Positions 8,700-17,764 of a DNA stretch of 35,956 nt are shown in pieces. Within the stretch, counting starts at the first letter, position 1. Each line of letters starts with the position of its first letter. A model generated the notes under the pieces. That model had not been told where the DNA came from, did not search any database, and saw only the letters and a program-made list of their open reading frames with translations. Source of the stretch: Bacteroidales bacterium (GTDB taxonomy: Bacteria; Bacteroidota; Bacteroidia; Bacteroidales; JAADJA01); contig JAUVJI010000029.1 of the NCBI GenBank assembly GCA_030596605.1, positions 1-35,956 of the forward strand, in the 5' to 3' direction. A program made the translations under genes and the position numbers.

Positions 8700-9500
8700 A
8701 TGTTTCAAAAAGCCCTTTTTAACATATTAATTATTGCATTATCAGTGGTTTATGTGTCTTGCAGCAAGTATAATAAGATTCAAAAAAGCCAGGATTTTGA
8801 ATACAAATATCAAAAGGCGCTTGAATATTACGAAAAGGAAGACTATTTCAGGGCTATGACACTATTTGATCAGGTCATGCCTTTTTATAGGGGAAAAGAA
8901 CAGGCTGAAAATATTTCTATCAAATATTCATATGCCTATTATTATCAAAATGAGTATATTATGGCAAGCTATTATTTTAACAGGTTTGCTAAAACATTTC
9001 CCCGCAGCGAATATGCTGAGGAAGCTTCATTTATGTCGGCATATTGTAAATACAAGGAATCCCCAATATATAAATTAGATCAAACCAATACATTTGAAGC
9101 AATTAATGAATTACAATTGTTCATTAACTCATACCCAACAAGTGAAAGGGTAAAGCAATGTAATGAGTTAATAGACGAGTTAAGAGCAAAATTGCAAAAA
9201 AAGGAGTTTGAAATTGCCAAGCTTTACCTTAAGATGGATAAATATAAAGCTGCTGTAACTTCTTTCGAAAATTTATTAAATAACTATCCCGATACTAAAT
9301 TCAAGGAAGATGCTATGTTTTATAGCATAAAGGCTTATTATTACTATGCAGTAAAAAGTGTAAAGTCTAAAAGGAAAGAAAGGTATGAGGAAGCATCTGA
9401 TATTTACAATTCATTCATTACTTTATACCCGGATAGTAAATATAACAGGGACATTGAATATATGATCAACAGGGTAACCAGAGATTTAAAAAAACTTTAA
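8700..9500 (+). CDS. bamD: Outer membrane assembly lipoprotein BamD (YfiO/ComL family)
   Basis: A 266-residue lipoprotein with a signal sequence and lipobox ending VYVSC (Cys21), so it should be lipid-anchored. The mature part is a series of TPR-like helical pairs (ALEYYEKEDYFRAMTLFDQV, then FNRFAKTFPRSEYAEEA and ENLLNNYPDTKFKEDAM), the classic BamD pattern of pairs ending in YP-x-S/T-x-Y/F. BamD works with BamA in inserting beta-barrel proteins into the outer membrane. It heads the run bamD-rpoZ-coaBC-DUF4835, with 13, 6 and 9 bp between genes, which is a familiar Bacteroidota arrangement and supports the assignment. Confidence 0.92.
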   Translation: MFQKALFNILIIALSVVYVSCSKYNKIQKSQDFEYKYQKALEYYEKEDYFRAMTLFDQVMPFYRGKEQAENISIKYSYAYYYQNEYIMASYYFNRFAKTFPRSEYAEEASFMSAYCKYKESPIYKLDQTNTFEAINELQLFINSYPTSERVKQCNELIDELRAKLQKKEFEIAKLYLKMDKYKAAVTSFENLLNNYPDTKFKEDAMFYSIKAYYYYAVKSVKSKRKERYEEASDIYNSFITLYPDSKYNRDIEYMINRVTRDLKKL

Positions 9501-9513
9501 TAATTATATACAC

Positions 9514-9849
9514 ATGGATTACAAGAAAGTAAAGACCGACACAGTAGCCGTTACAAGGAAAATACGTGATTTTGATGAGCGAACAAGTAATATTTATGAA
9601 TCAGTAGCCATATTATCAAAAAGGGCAAATCAGATCTCACTTGAGATGAAGGAAGAATTAAACCAGAAAATTCAGGAATTTGCCACAACACAAGATAATC
9701 TTGAAGAAATATTTGAAAACAGGGAGCAGATCGAGATCGCCAGGTATTATGAGAGACTTCCAAAACCTACTTTAATCGCTGTTCATGAGTTTATGAATGA
9801 AAAGATATATTATCGTAATCCCCAGAAGAAATCTGAAAATGAATTTTAA
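9514..9849 (+). CDS. rpoZ: RNA polymerase omega subunit (Bacteroidota RpoZ)
   Basis: A 111-residue protein matching the Bacteroidota form of the omega subunit: an N-terminal stretch TRKIRDFDERTSNIYESVAI followed by LSKRANQIS, the helix corresponding to the RxxxxAxxR-type omega core, then an acidic helical tail and the conserved KPTLIAVHEF segment. Omega helps fold and retain the beta-prime subunit in RNA polymerase. Gene order between bamD and coaBC is what this family shows in related genomes. The 6 bp gap to coaBC suggests co-translation. Confidence 0.88.
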   Translation: MDYKKVKTDTVAVTRKIRDFDERTSNIYESVAILSKRANQISLEMKEELNQKIQEFATTQDNLEEIFENREQIEIARYYERLPKPTLIAVHEFMNEKIYYRNPQKKSENEF

Positions 9850-9855
9850 CTTATA

Positions 9856-11064
9856 ATGCTTAAGGGGAAAAAGATATTAATTGGTGTTACAGGAAGCATT
9901 GCAGCCTACAAAATTCCGATTTTAATTCGATTACTAATCAAAGAGGGTGCTGAAGTAAAAGTGATCCTGACTGATGCTGCAAAAGATTTCGTAACACCTT
10001 TAACCCTTTCAACACTATCAGGTAATCCGGTACAAAGTGAATTTTTTGAAAAAACTGATGGCACCTGGAATAGTCATGTTGACCTGGGACATTGGGCTGA
10101 CCTTTATCTGCTTGCCCCGGTTTCGGCCAACACAATGGGAAAAATAGCCAATGGAATGGCTGATAATCTATTATCTGCAACATATCTTGCTGCCAAGTGC
10201 CCTGTATTCTTTGCTCCGGCAATGGATGTTGATATGTACAATCACCCATCAACATCTAAAAATATTAATCAACTAAAAACATTTGGTAATATTTTAATTG
10301 AACCTGAAGAAGGCGAGTTAGCCAGTGGACTTTATGGGGCAGGACGAATGCAAGAACCTGAAAAAATAATTAGAATCCTCGATTCCTTTTTTCAAAAAAA
10401 AAAAGACTTTGATAAGGTAAAGGTTTTGATTTCTGCAGGACCAACTTATGAAGCTATTGATCCGGTAAGATTTATTGGAAACTTTTCGACCGGACAAATG
10501 GGTTATGCATTGGCAAATGAATTCTCAAAAAGGGGAGCAATTGTCGAACTGGTTTCTGGCCCTGTCAGTCTTAAGATTGATTCTGAAAACGTCAATATCA
10601 CCAATGTTACCTCTGCTGCGGAAATGTATAATGCTTGTTTATCTGCTTTTTCTCAAGTTAATATTGCCATCATGTCGGCAGCTGTTGCGGATTATACACC
10701 GGAAAGGCAGCAAAAACAAAAAATAAAAAAACAAGCAGGGAGCCTGACTATCAAGCTACAAAAGACAAAGGATATCCTTAAAGAGCTTGGAAATGACAAA
10801 AGAAAGGATCAATATCTGGTTGGTTTTGCATTAGAGACGGAAAATGAATTGGAGAATGCTAAAGCAAAACTTAAAAATAAAAAGATTGATCTGATCGTTT
10901 TAAATTCTTTACAAGACAAAGGTGCCGGATTTGGCCTAACAACTAATAAAATTTCTTTGTTAGATAATAAAGGTGGTATTGATCAATTTGAACTTAAATC
11001 AAAATCAGAGGTGGCCAAAGATATTGCTGACAAGATCAGTTCAACTTATAAAATGAAGAATTAA
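9856..11064 (+). CDS. coaBC: Bifunctional phosphopantothenoylcysteine decarboxylase / phosphopantothenate-cysteine ligase
   Basis: A 402-residue CoA-biosynthesis enzyme. The N-terminal flavin-dependent CoaC domain (to about 180) begins KKILIGVTGSIAAYK and has the active-site His74 (WNSHVDLG), the APVSANT stretch (87-93) and PAMDVDMY (121-128), where the PAMN motif of E. coli reads PAMD as is common in this phylum. GAGRMQEPE (161-169) is the substrate-recognition flap. The CoaB domain follows, starting VLISAGPTYEAIDPVRFIGN (190-209) and including STGQMG and the basic KIKKQ stretch. Length and domain order are normal. It is the third gene of the bamD run. Confidence 0.95.
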   Translation: MLKGKKILIGVTGSIAAYKIPILIRLLIKEGAEVKVILTDAAKDFVTPLTLSTLSGNPVQSEFFEKTDGTWNSHVDLGHWADLYLLAPVSANTMGKIANGMADNLLSATYLAAKCPVFFAPAMDVDMYNHPSTSKNINQLKTFGNILIEPEEGELASGLYGAGRMQEPEKIIRILDSFFQKKKDFDKVKVLISAGPTYEAIDPVRFIGNFSTGQMGYALANEFSKRGAIVELVSGPVSLKIDSENVNITNVTSAAEMYNACLSAFSQVNIAIMSAAVADYTPERQQKQKIKKQAGSLTIKLQKTKDILKELGNDKRKDQYLVGFALETENELENAKAKLKNKKIDLIVLNSLQDKGAGFGLTTNKISLLDNKGGIDQFELKSKSEVAKDIADKISSTYKMKN

Positions 11065-11073
11065 AAATATATC

Positions 11074-11982
11074 ATGAAGTTATTATATAAATTTCTGTTT
11101 ATTGTCATTTTTCTTATTCCTTCTTTTAACTCAATTTCGCAGGAGATTATTTGCAATATTTCGATAAACTCGCAACAAGTACAGGGAACGGATAAGCGTG
11201 TTTTTGAAACAATGCAAACTGCACTTCTTGAATTTGTGAATAGTAGAAGATGGACAAATGTTGACTTTAAAACTGAAGAACGGATTGAATGCAATATGGC
11301 TATAACAGTGCGGGAAAGGCCCTCGACTGACAGATTTAAAGCAAGATTGAATATAGTTGCCAGCCGGCCAATTTATGGAACATCATATAACTCGACACTT
11401 TTTAATTATCTGGATGAGGATTTTGAATTTGAATATGTAGAATTCCAGGCATTGGATTTCCAGGAAAATCAGTATATTTCTAATTTATCTTCGATGATAG
11501 CTTATTATATTTATTTCATATTAGGGCTTGATTTTGACACCTTCTCGCTTTATGGAGGATCTCAATTTTTTGAGAAAGCTGAAATGGTAGTTAATGCAGC
11601 TCAGGATGCACCATTTCCGGGATGGAATTCGTTTGAGGATCAGCGAAATCGCTATTGGCTGATTGAGAATTATATGAATAAGTCCTATTCCGATTTAAGG
11701 GTATTTTTATATGAGTATCATTTAAATGGATTGGATGTAATGTCGGATGATATTGAAGGTGGAAGATCCAAAATTGTTCAAAGCCTTAACCTGCTAACAA
11801 ATGTTTACGACGAACAACCCAACCTGTTTGCACTACAATTGACTATAGATGCAAAAAGGGATGAAATAGTAAATATTTTTCAACAAGGTAATCCAAAAGA
11901 AAAAACTGATGTTATTAATATAATGAAGGATATTGATCCTGCTAACTCTTCAACATATTCAAAAATCAACGACAGGAACTAA
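11074..11982 (+). CDS. DUF4835 family periplasmic protein (probable PorD, T9SS-associated)
   Basis: A 302-residue exported protein with a signal peptide (residues 1-23, ending SFNSISQ). It contains the DUF4835 hallmarks: CNISINSQQVQGTDKRVF near the mature N-terminus, FVNSRRWTNVDF (53-64), ASRPIYGTSYNSTLFNY (about 91-107) and YYIYFILGLDFDTFS (about 143-157). This family is conserved in Bacteroidota directly after coaBC and has been linked, under the name PorD, to the type IX secretion system. I recall that link but cannot verify it here. It fits with the T9SS-targeted carboxypeptidase in the same window. It lies 9 bp after coaBC. Confidence 0.85.
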   Translation: MKLLYKFLFIVIFLIPSFNSISQEIICNISINSQQVQGTDKRVFETMQTALLEFVNSRRWTNVDFKTEERIECNMAITVRERPSTDRFKARLNIVASRPIYGTSYNSTLFNYLDEDFEFEYVEFQALDFQENQYISNLSSMIAYYIYFILGLDFDTFSLYGGSQFFEKAEMVVNAAQDAPFPGWNSFEDQRNRYWLIENYMNKSYSDLRVFLYEYHLNGLDVMSDDIEGGRSKIVQSLNLLTNVYDEQPNLFALQLTIDAKRDEIVNIFQQGNPKEKTDVINIMKDIDPANSSTYSKINDRN

Positions 11983-12009
11983 GCAGTTAAAATCTGAATT
12001 ATTTTCTAT

Positions 12010-12017
12010 GTAATTTT
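12010..12017 (+). promoter_or_regulatory. -7 promoter element for recN
   Basis: TAATTTTG matches TAnnTTTG and predicts transcription from about 12024, leaving a leader of some 23 nt before the recN ATG. It lies after the DUF4835 stop, so recN can be transcribed apart from the bamD run. Confidence 0.5.
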
Positions 12018-12046
12018 GTAACCGGTTTTGGTTAAGCCAAGTTAAT

Positions 12047-13702
12047 ATGCTTTCACATCTTTTTATACAAAATTATGCACTGATCAGCCACCTTGAAGTA
12101 GATTTTGATAGTGGCTTTACTGTTATTACGGGTGAAACAGGAGCCGGAAAATCAATATTACTTGGCGCATTAAACCTGATACTTGGAAAACGTGCAGATA
12201 CATCGGTATTGCTTGACAAATCAAAAAAATGTATTGTTGAGGGAACTTTTAATATAAGCCAATACAACCTACAGGAGTTTTTTACCGATAATGACCTGGA
12301 TTATGATGATAATTCCATTTTTAGGCGTGAAGTTAACAATAACGGAAAATCAAGGGCATTTATAAATGATACTCCTGTTAAGTTAACATTATTGAAAGAA
12401 CTGGGTGACAAATTGGTTGACATTCATTCTCAAACTCAAACATTGTCATTCAACAATGTTGCTTTTCAGCTTGCTGTTATTGACAACTATGCGGGTCTTG
12501 GAGAAGAAGTAAATAAGTACAGGCAAAAATTTAATAAATACATTACGAACAAAAAAGACCTTGAGAATTTAATTGAGAAAGAAAAAAGATTGATAAGCGA
12601 TCAGGATTACTTCCGCTTTTTACACAATGAAATAAATGAAGCACAATTAAGGGTAGGGGAGCAGGAAGAACTGGAAAAGGAACTGGAGTTATCAGATAAT
12701 GCAGAAGAAATAAAAACAAAACTATTTGCTACATCACAACTTCTGGGGAATGACGAGTCGAATATACTCAACCAATTGTCGGAAATTCGTGGCAAACTAA
12801 ACCAGATTTCAAAATTCAGTGATAGCATCAATGATGTATCCAAAAGAATTGAAAGCAGTTTTATTGAATTGTCGGATATCTTAGCAGAAATAGAACAATT
12901 ATCGGAAAGTATCTCACATAACCCGGAAAGAACTCAAGAAATCAGGGAAAGATTAGATTTGATTTATAATCTTCAAAATAAGCACAGGGTAAATACAGTT
13001 GAGGAATTGTTGAGCATTGTGGATAAGCTGGTTTCCAGGTTAAATAATATTGATTCCCTTCAGGATGAAATTAAGAGCCTGGAAACAGAGGTTCTAAAAT
13101 CAGAAAAAGCAATATCAAAATTATCTTTGGATATTTCAAAGAAACGAAGAGAGGTTTTTGCAGAAATAGTAAATCAAATAATTGAGAACCTTGTACATCT
13201 TGGTATGCCATATTCACGGTTTCAAATAAAACATACATTTATAAAACAGCCAGGCAGGGATGGAATAGATTCAGTGAAATTTTTATTTAATGCAAACAGG
13301 GGAGGAGAGTTGCTGGAATTATCCAAAGTTGCTTCGGGCGGGGAGACATCGAGACTTTTGTTGGCGATAAAATCAATAATTTCGCAGAAAAATTTATTAC
13401 CTACAGTTATTTTTGATGAAATTGACAAAGGTGTCTCCGGTGAAATTGCTGATAAAGTGGGGAATATTTTAGTTAAACTTGGAAGTAAAATGCAGGTTGT
13501 TGCAATAACGCATTTACCTCAGATAGCAGGAAAAGGAGATGCTCATTATTTTGTTTATAAAAAGACTGAAAAAGAAACAACAAAAACCATCATAAAAATC
13601 CTAAATCATAGAGACAGGGTTAATGAAATAGCTAAAATGTTGAGCGGGCAAATTGTGACATCAGCTTCGGTGGAAACAGCTCGTCATTTATTAAAGAGTT
13701 AA
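12047..13702 (+). CDS. recN: DNA repair ATPase RecN
   Basis: A 551-residue SMC-like protein of normal RecN length, involved in double-strand-break repair. The Walker A motif GETGAGKS is at residues 29-36 in the N-terminal head (FIQNYALISHLEVDF precedes it). The middle (about 150-380) is heptad-rich coiled coil. The C-terminal head carries the ABC signature ASGGETSRLLLAIK and Walker B VIFDEIDKGVSG, followed by the D-loop region and VVAITHLPQIAG. All ATPase motifs are intact. It follows the DUF4835 gene by 64 bp with its own promoter. Confidence 0.96.
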   Translation: MLSHLFIQNYALISHLEVDFDSGFTVITGETGAGKSILLGALNLILGKRADTSVLLDKSKKCIVEGTFNISQYNLQEFFTDNDLDYDDNSIFRREVNNNGKSRAFINDTPVKLTLLKELGDKLVDIHSQTQTLSFNNVAFQLAVIDNYAGLGEEVNKYRQKFNKYITNKKDLENLIEKEKRLISDQDYFRFLHNEINEAQLRVGEQEELEKELELSDNAEEIKTKLFATSQLLGNDESNILNQLSEIRGKLNQISKFSDSINDVSKRIESSFIELSDILAEIEQLSESISHNPERTQEIRERLDLIYNLQNKHRVNTVEELLSIVDKLVSRLNNIDSLQDEIKSLETEVLKSEKAISKLSLDISKKRREVFAEIVNQIIENLVHLGMPYSRFQIKHTFIKQPGRDGIDSVKFLFNANRGGELLELSKVASGGETSRLLLAIKSIISQKNLLPTVIFDEIDKGVSGEIADKVGNILVKLGSKMQVVAITHLPQIAGKGDAHYFVYKKTEKETTKTIIKILNHRDRVNEIAKMLSGQIVTSASVETARHLLKS

Positions 13703-13760
13703 TATGGTATAATTTTTTTTATACTTTATCTTAAGTTTTAAACCAACTAAACTAACAAAT

Positions 13761-14606
13761 ATGGCTTATAATTTATTGAATGGCAAAAAAGGGATCATTT
13801 TTGGAGCGTTGGATAAAAGATCAATAGCATGGAATGTTGCTGAAAAAGCGCATGAAGAAGGAGCCAGGTTTGTTTTAACAAATACGCCTGTAGCACTGCG
13901 TTTTGGTCAATTGAATGAGTTAGCTGAAAAGTGTAAAGCAGAAATTATTCCGGCAGATGCAACTGATATAAGCGATCTGGAAATGCTCATCCAAAAATCA
14001 ATGGAAATTTTAGGTGGACAGGTTGATTTTATTCTTCACTCCATAGGGATGTCAATGAACGTAAGAAAAAAAAGGGTATATAATGACTTAAGCTATGACT
14101 ATTTTCAAAAAACACTGGATATATCGGCTGTATCCTTTCATAAGTTATTACAGACATGTTATAAATTTGATGCAATCACAGAGTGGGGGAGTGTGGTAGC
14201 GCTTTCTTATATTGCTGCTCAACGGACGCTTTATGGATACAACGATATGGGAGATGCAAAAGCATTGTTAGAATCCATCGCCAGAAGTTTTGGTTATATT
14301 TATGGCAGGGAGAAAAAAATAAGGGTTAATACCATTTCGCAATCACCTACCCGGACTACTGCCGGTAGTGGTGTTAAAGGGATTGATGGATTGATGGATT
14401 TTACAGAAAGAATGTCGCCGCTGGGAAATGCTACAGCAGAGGAATGTGCCAATTTTACAATCGTTATGTTCTCTGATCTTTCGAAAAAAGTTACTATGCA
14501 AAATATTTTTCATGATGGGGGATTCTCAAGTATAGGTATGAGTTTGAAAGCGATGCAAATGTATAACAGAAGTCTGGATTGTGATGATTGCCCCGAAATT
14601 GAATAA
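13761..14606 (+). CDS. fabI: Enoyl-[acyl-carrier-protein] reductase (NADH) FabI
   Basis: A 281-residue short-chain dehydrogenase-type enzyme catalysing the last reduction of each fatty-acid elongation cycle. The cofactor region near the N-terminus reads GIIFGALDKRSIAW (11-24), with HSIGMS (93-98). The catalytic pair is Tyr160 and Lys167, spaced Y-x6-K as in FabI rather than Y-x3-K as in ordinary SDRs. ISQSPTRTTAGSG near 197-209 is the flexible substrate loop. Length is slightly above the usual ~260 because of a C-terminal tail ending in DCDDCPEIE. It starts 58 bp after recN. Confidence 0.95.
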   Translation: MAYNLLNGKKGIIFGALDKRSIAWNVAEKAHEEGARFVLTNTPVALRFGQLNELAEKCKAEIIPADATDISDLEMLIQKSMEILGGQVDFILHSIGMSMNVRKKRVYNDLSYDYFQKTLDISAVSFHKLLQTCYKFDAITEWGSVVALSYIAAQRTLYGYNDMGDAKALLESIARSFGYIYGREKKIRVNTISQSPTRTTAGSGVKGIDGLMDFTERMSPLGNATAEECANFTIVMFSDLSKKVTMQNIFHDGGFSSIGMSLKAMQMYNRSLDCDDCPEIE

Positions 14607-14632
14607 AATTTTTTAATACATGTTGATTTTGT

Positions 14633-14640
14633 TATTTTTG
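14633..14640 (+). promoter_or_regulatory. -7 promoter element for the 381-residue acyl-CoA dehydrogenase
   Basis: TATTTTTG fits TAnnTTTG, with TTTT 19 bp upstream at 14610-14613. The predicted leader is about 40 nt. Confidence 0.5.
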
Positions 14641-14686
14641 CCCGTCAATAATTAGCAAGATCATTAACAAAAACTAAAAAGTAAAA

Positions 14687-15832
14687 ATGCTAAATTTTAA
14701 ATTATCAAAAGAACAAGAGGAAATCGTTGTCAAATACAGGGATTTTGCAAACAAATGGATTATTCCTAATAGATTAAAATATGACGATCTGGCTGAATTC
14801 CCATGGCCGGTTGTTAAAGCAGGTTACGAAGAAGGCATTATGAATGGGCAGATGCCCGAGAAATTCGGTGGCCACAATTACAGCCTATTGGACACTTCTC
14901 TGGCCTCTGAAGAGCTTGGAGCAGGTTGCGTCGGCATTGGCATTTGCATTGATGCAAATACTCTGGCTTTAACACCACTTTATCTCGCTGCCAGTGAAGC
15001 TCAGCAAAAAAAGTATTTCGGACTGATAAATGAAATAAAGGGTGTAGCAGCGTACTGTTTAACAGAGCCTAATGCCGGTTCGGATGTTCAGGGAATCAGC
15101 TCAACAGCGATCAAAAAAGGTGATAAATACATTTTGAACGGACACAAAAGATTTATAACCAATGCTGAAGTTTCTACATTTTTAACAGTTTTTGCACTGA
15201 CTGATCCCGAAAAAGGATCCCGTAGTTTAACTGCTTTTCTTGTTCCTTCAGACTCGCCGGGAGTTGAATTTAAACCCCGGTTACAAAAAATGGGACAAAG
15301 AGCCTCAGTCCAAAATGAAATTATTTTTACTGATGTTGAAATACCTGTAGAAAACAGGATTGGCGATGAAGGTTATGGATTTGTCATTGCAATGAGAACA
15401 TTTGACAGAACACGTACCGGCGTGGCGGCATTAAGTATTGGAAATGCTCGTGCAGCTTATGAAATAGCAAAAGAGTGGACAAAAAACAGGAAACAATTCG
15501 GGAAACCCATTGCTGCCAATCAGGCCATTGGTTTTATGCTGGCCGATATGGCAACTAAAATTGAAAGTGCAAGAATGCTTAACTGGTATGCCTCCTGGGC
15601 ATATGAGCATGATAAGAAAAAGATCAATAAACTTTCGGCCATGGCAAAATTATATGGTTCGGATATTGGCATGGAAGTTACTACAGATGCTGTTCAGGCC
15701 ATGGGTGGCGATGGTTACTCAAGGGACTTTGCAGTAGAGAAGATGATGCGTGATGCTAAACTTTGCCAGATATATGAAGGCACTAACCAGGTTCAGCGTC
15801 TTGTTATTTCAAAAAGTATATTAAAAGAATAG
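14687..15832 (+). CDS. Acyl-CoA dehydrogenase (short/medium-chain type)
   Basis: A 381-residue FAD enzyme of normal ACAD length that oxidises acyl-CoA to the trans-2-enoyl thioester. Landmarks are the AYCLTEPNAGSD motif (about 123-134, FAD and substrate contact), FITNAEVSTFLTVFA (about 158-172), the helix NRKQFGKPIAANQAI, and the C-terminal QIYEGTNQVQRLVI, where Glu364 is the probable catalytic base at the position used by short- and medium-chain enzymes. It has its own promoter and a strong terminator. A larger ACAD paralogue lies convergently just downstream. Chain-length preference cannot be read directly. Confidence 0.93.
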   Translation: MLNFKLSKEQEEIVVKYRDFANKWIIPNRLKYDDLAEFPWPVVKAGYEEGIMNGQMPEKFGGHNYSLLDTSLASEELGAGCVGIGICIDANTLALTPLYLAASEAQQKKYFGLINEIKGVAAYCLTEPNAGSDVQGISSTAIKKGDKYILNGHKRFITNAEVSTFLTVFALTDPEKGSRSLTAFLVPSDSPGVEFKPRLQKMGQRASVQNEIIFTDVEIPVENRIGDEGYGFVIAMRTFDRTRTGVAALSIGNARAAYEIAKEWTKNRKQFGKPIAANQAIGFMLADMATKIESARMLNWYASWAYEHDKKKINKLSAMAKLYGSDIGMEVTTDAVQAMGGDGYSRDFAVEKMMRDAKLCQIYEGTNQVQRLVISKSILKE

Positions 15833-15850
15833 AACAATAATATAAATAAA

Positions 15851-15887
15851 GAAGCCCGCAACCATATGATTGCGGGCTTCTTTGTTT
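15851..15887 (+). terminator. Rho-independent terminator after the acyl-CoA dehydrogenase
   Basis: A perfect 11-bp stem, GAAGCCCGCAA (15851-15861) with TTGCGGGCTTC (15870-15880), an 8-nt loop and a following TTTGTTTT tract. It separates the two convergent acyl-CoA dehydrogenase genes. Confidence 0.92.
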
Positions 15888-15901
15888 TATACCGGTATCT
15901 T

Positions 15902-17686
15902 TTAAAAGTTATATTTATTATCTTCGATCAATTTATCAGCAATCCTGCGACGCGCTTCCTTTATATTTACAGGAGCTACTTTGGTAAATAAATCAATCCT
16001 GTCTAACATAATTTTTTGATCTTCTCCGGTCACAAATGAATTGATGGCATCTTTTGCATTTTTATTTATGCTATCTGCAGCATCATAAATATAAACATCC
16101 AAAATGTCCTTGTATAGTTTAACTGCATCTTCTCCTTTCATACCTTCCAGCTTTTCAATCCTTAGGAATGTAGATTCAGCACTATATATCAGCATGATGA
16201 CATCGGAGATATTGAAGAGGATTTCCTGTTCTGTTAAAAAATCACGTTGAAATTTTTCTGATAGTGCACCCAGTAATAGCAGAGCTATCTTCTTATAATT
16301 TTTAACATAATGGCGTTTTTCAGAATAATAATTGTCGGTGGGAATTTTGGCTGCAGCTTCTTCATTAAGGTTCTTAATGATTGAATTTGCATATCGGGCA
16401 ACGTCAAAACCTGTTTTTAATGCTTTTTTAATTGTTGTATCCGATACCAATAAACGATTGATTTCATTGGTTCCCTCAAAAATCCTGTTGATCCTTGAAT
16501 CACGATATGCCCTGTCTACACCTGTTTCAGCCGAAAAACCCATTCCACCAAAAATCTGAACCGCTTCATCTACAACATAATTCAATACTTCTGATCCGGA
16601 AACTTTTAACAAAGCAGCTTCTATTGCATATACAGCAATTCCATCAATTGTAGCCTTTGATTTTTCCACTCCTTCAGCAATAAGGATATCAATCGTATCA
16701 TCAATATTCTTACTAACCCGGTATACAGCTGACTCAGTAACCCATGTTCTGATAACCTGTTCGGCCAGTTTATATTTTATAGCAGCAAACCCAGAAATAA
16801 ATTGTCCGAATTGTTTCCTTTCATTTGCATAATTAACTGATTGGTTTATCGCTCTTTTAGCAGCGCCTATTGCAGTACCACCCAATTTAATCCTGCCCAT
16901 ATGCAATATGTTCAATGCAATCCGAAATCCCTGTCCGCGCCGTCCTAATAAATTCTCAACCGGAACTTTAACATCATTGAAAAATATCTGAACAGTAGAA
17001 GAACCCTTGATCCCCATTTTGCGTTCTTCCTGATTAATGGAAACCCCATCACAATTACTATCTACAATAAAAGCACTAAGCACCCTATCATTATCAATTT
17101 TCGCAAAAACTATTAGTACATCAGCAAAACCACCGTTGGTGATCCACATTTTTTGACCATTTAAAATATAATGCTTCCCATCTTCAGTTAAAACCGCTTT
17201 TGATTTTCCTGCATTGGCATCAGAGCCGGCATTTGGCTCTGTAAGGCAATAAGCAGAAACCCACTCGCCAGTAGCTAATTTAGGAAGGTATTTCTTTTTC
17301 TGTTCTTTATTTCCATAGTATACAATTGGCAATGTACCAATACCTGTATGAGCTGCGTAAGCAACAGAAAATGAATATCCTGAACCTATAGCAGCGCTTG
17401 CTAACATTGAGGTAACAAAAGGTTGTTCAAAGCCATCATACTCTTCAGGAACTGAAATACCAAGCAATCCAAGTTCTCCTGATTTTTGGATCAAGCTACG
17501 CATCAATCCTTCTTCCTGCTCATCTATCCTTTCCACGTTGGGAAAAACTTCTGTTTCAAGAAAATCTTCACAGGACTGGGCAATCATCAGTTGTTCTTCG
17601 TCAAATTCTTCAGGAATGAATACATCTTCGGCTTCAGTTTCTTTTATCAGGAATTCGCCTCCTTTTAATATCTTTGATTTTTCCAT
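15902..17686 (-). CDS. Acyl-CoA dehydrogenase with C-terminal extension (VLCAD/ACAD9-like layout)
   Basis: About 594 residues from the ATG at 17686. An in-frame TTG at 17716 would add ten residues but overlaps the -7 promoter element, so I reject it. The ACAD core has AYCLTEPNAGSDANAG, MWITNGGFADVLIVFAK and FGGMGFSAETGVDRAYRDSRINRIFEGTNEINR, with the catalytic Glu in IFEGT. About 170 further helical residues follow the core, as in very-long-chain ACAD enzymes, where this region mediates dimer or membrane contact. It probably acts on long-chain acyl-CoA. It converges with the smaller ACAD gene, separated by a terminator. Confidence 0.92.
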   Translation of the reverse strand: MEKSKILKGGEFLIKETEAEDVFIPEEFDEEQLMIAQSCEDFLETEVFPNVERIDEQEEGLMRSLIQKSGELGLLGISVPEEYDGFEQPFVTSMLASAAIGSGYSFSVAYAAHTGIGTLPIVYYGNKEQKKKYLPKLATGEWVSAYCLTEPNAGSDANAGKSKAVLTEDGKHYILNGQKMWITNGGFADVLIVFAKIDNDRVLSAFIVDSNCDGVSINQEERKMGIKGSSTVQIFFNDVKVPVENLLGRRGQGFRIALNILHMGRIKLGGTAIGAAKRAINQSVNYANERKQFGQFISGFAAIKYKLAEQVIRTWVTESAVYRVSKNIDDTIDILIAEGVEKSKATIDGIAVYAIEAALLKVSGSEVLNYVVDEAVQIFGGMGFSAETGVDRAYRDSRINRIFEGTNEINRLLVSDTTIKKALKTGFDVARYANSIIKNLNEEAAAKIPTDNYYSEKRHYVKNYKKIALLLLGALSEKFQRDFLTEQEILFNISDVIMLIYSAESTFLRIEKLEGMKGEDAVKLYKDILDVYIYDAADSINKNAKDAINSFVTGEDQKIMLDRIDLFTKVAPVNIKEARRRIADKLIEDNKYNF

Positions 17687-17713
17687 TGTAGTTTGTTGAT
17701 TTTTAATTGGGCG

Positions 17714-17721
17714 CAAAATTA
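17714..17721 (-). promoter_or_regulatory. -7 promoter element for the larger acyl-CoA dehydrogenase
   Basis: The minus strand reads TAATTTTG. The predicted start near 17707 gives a leader of about 20 nt before the ATG at 17686. Confidence 0.55.
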
Positions 17722-17733
17722 TAAAAATAATGA

Positions 17734-17741
17734 TATATTTG
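17734..17741 (+). promoter_or_regulatory. -7 promoter element for the 218-residue unknown protein
   Basis: TATATTTG fits TAnnTTTG and lies 23 bp before the ATG at 17765. No -33 match is seen. It is back to back with the minus-strand ACAD promoter. Confidence 0.4.
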
Positions 17742-17764
17742 AATTTTTGTTTAAATGATACATT

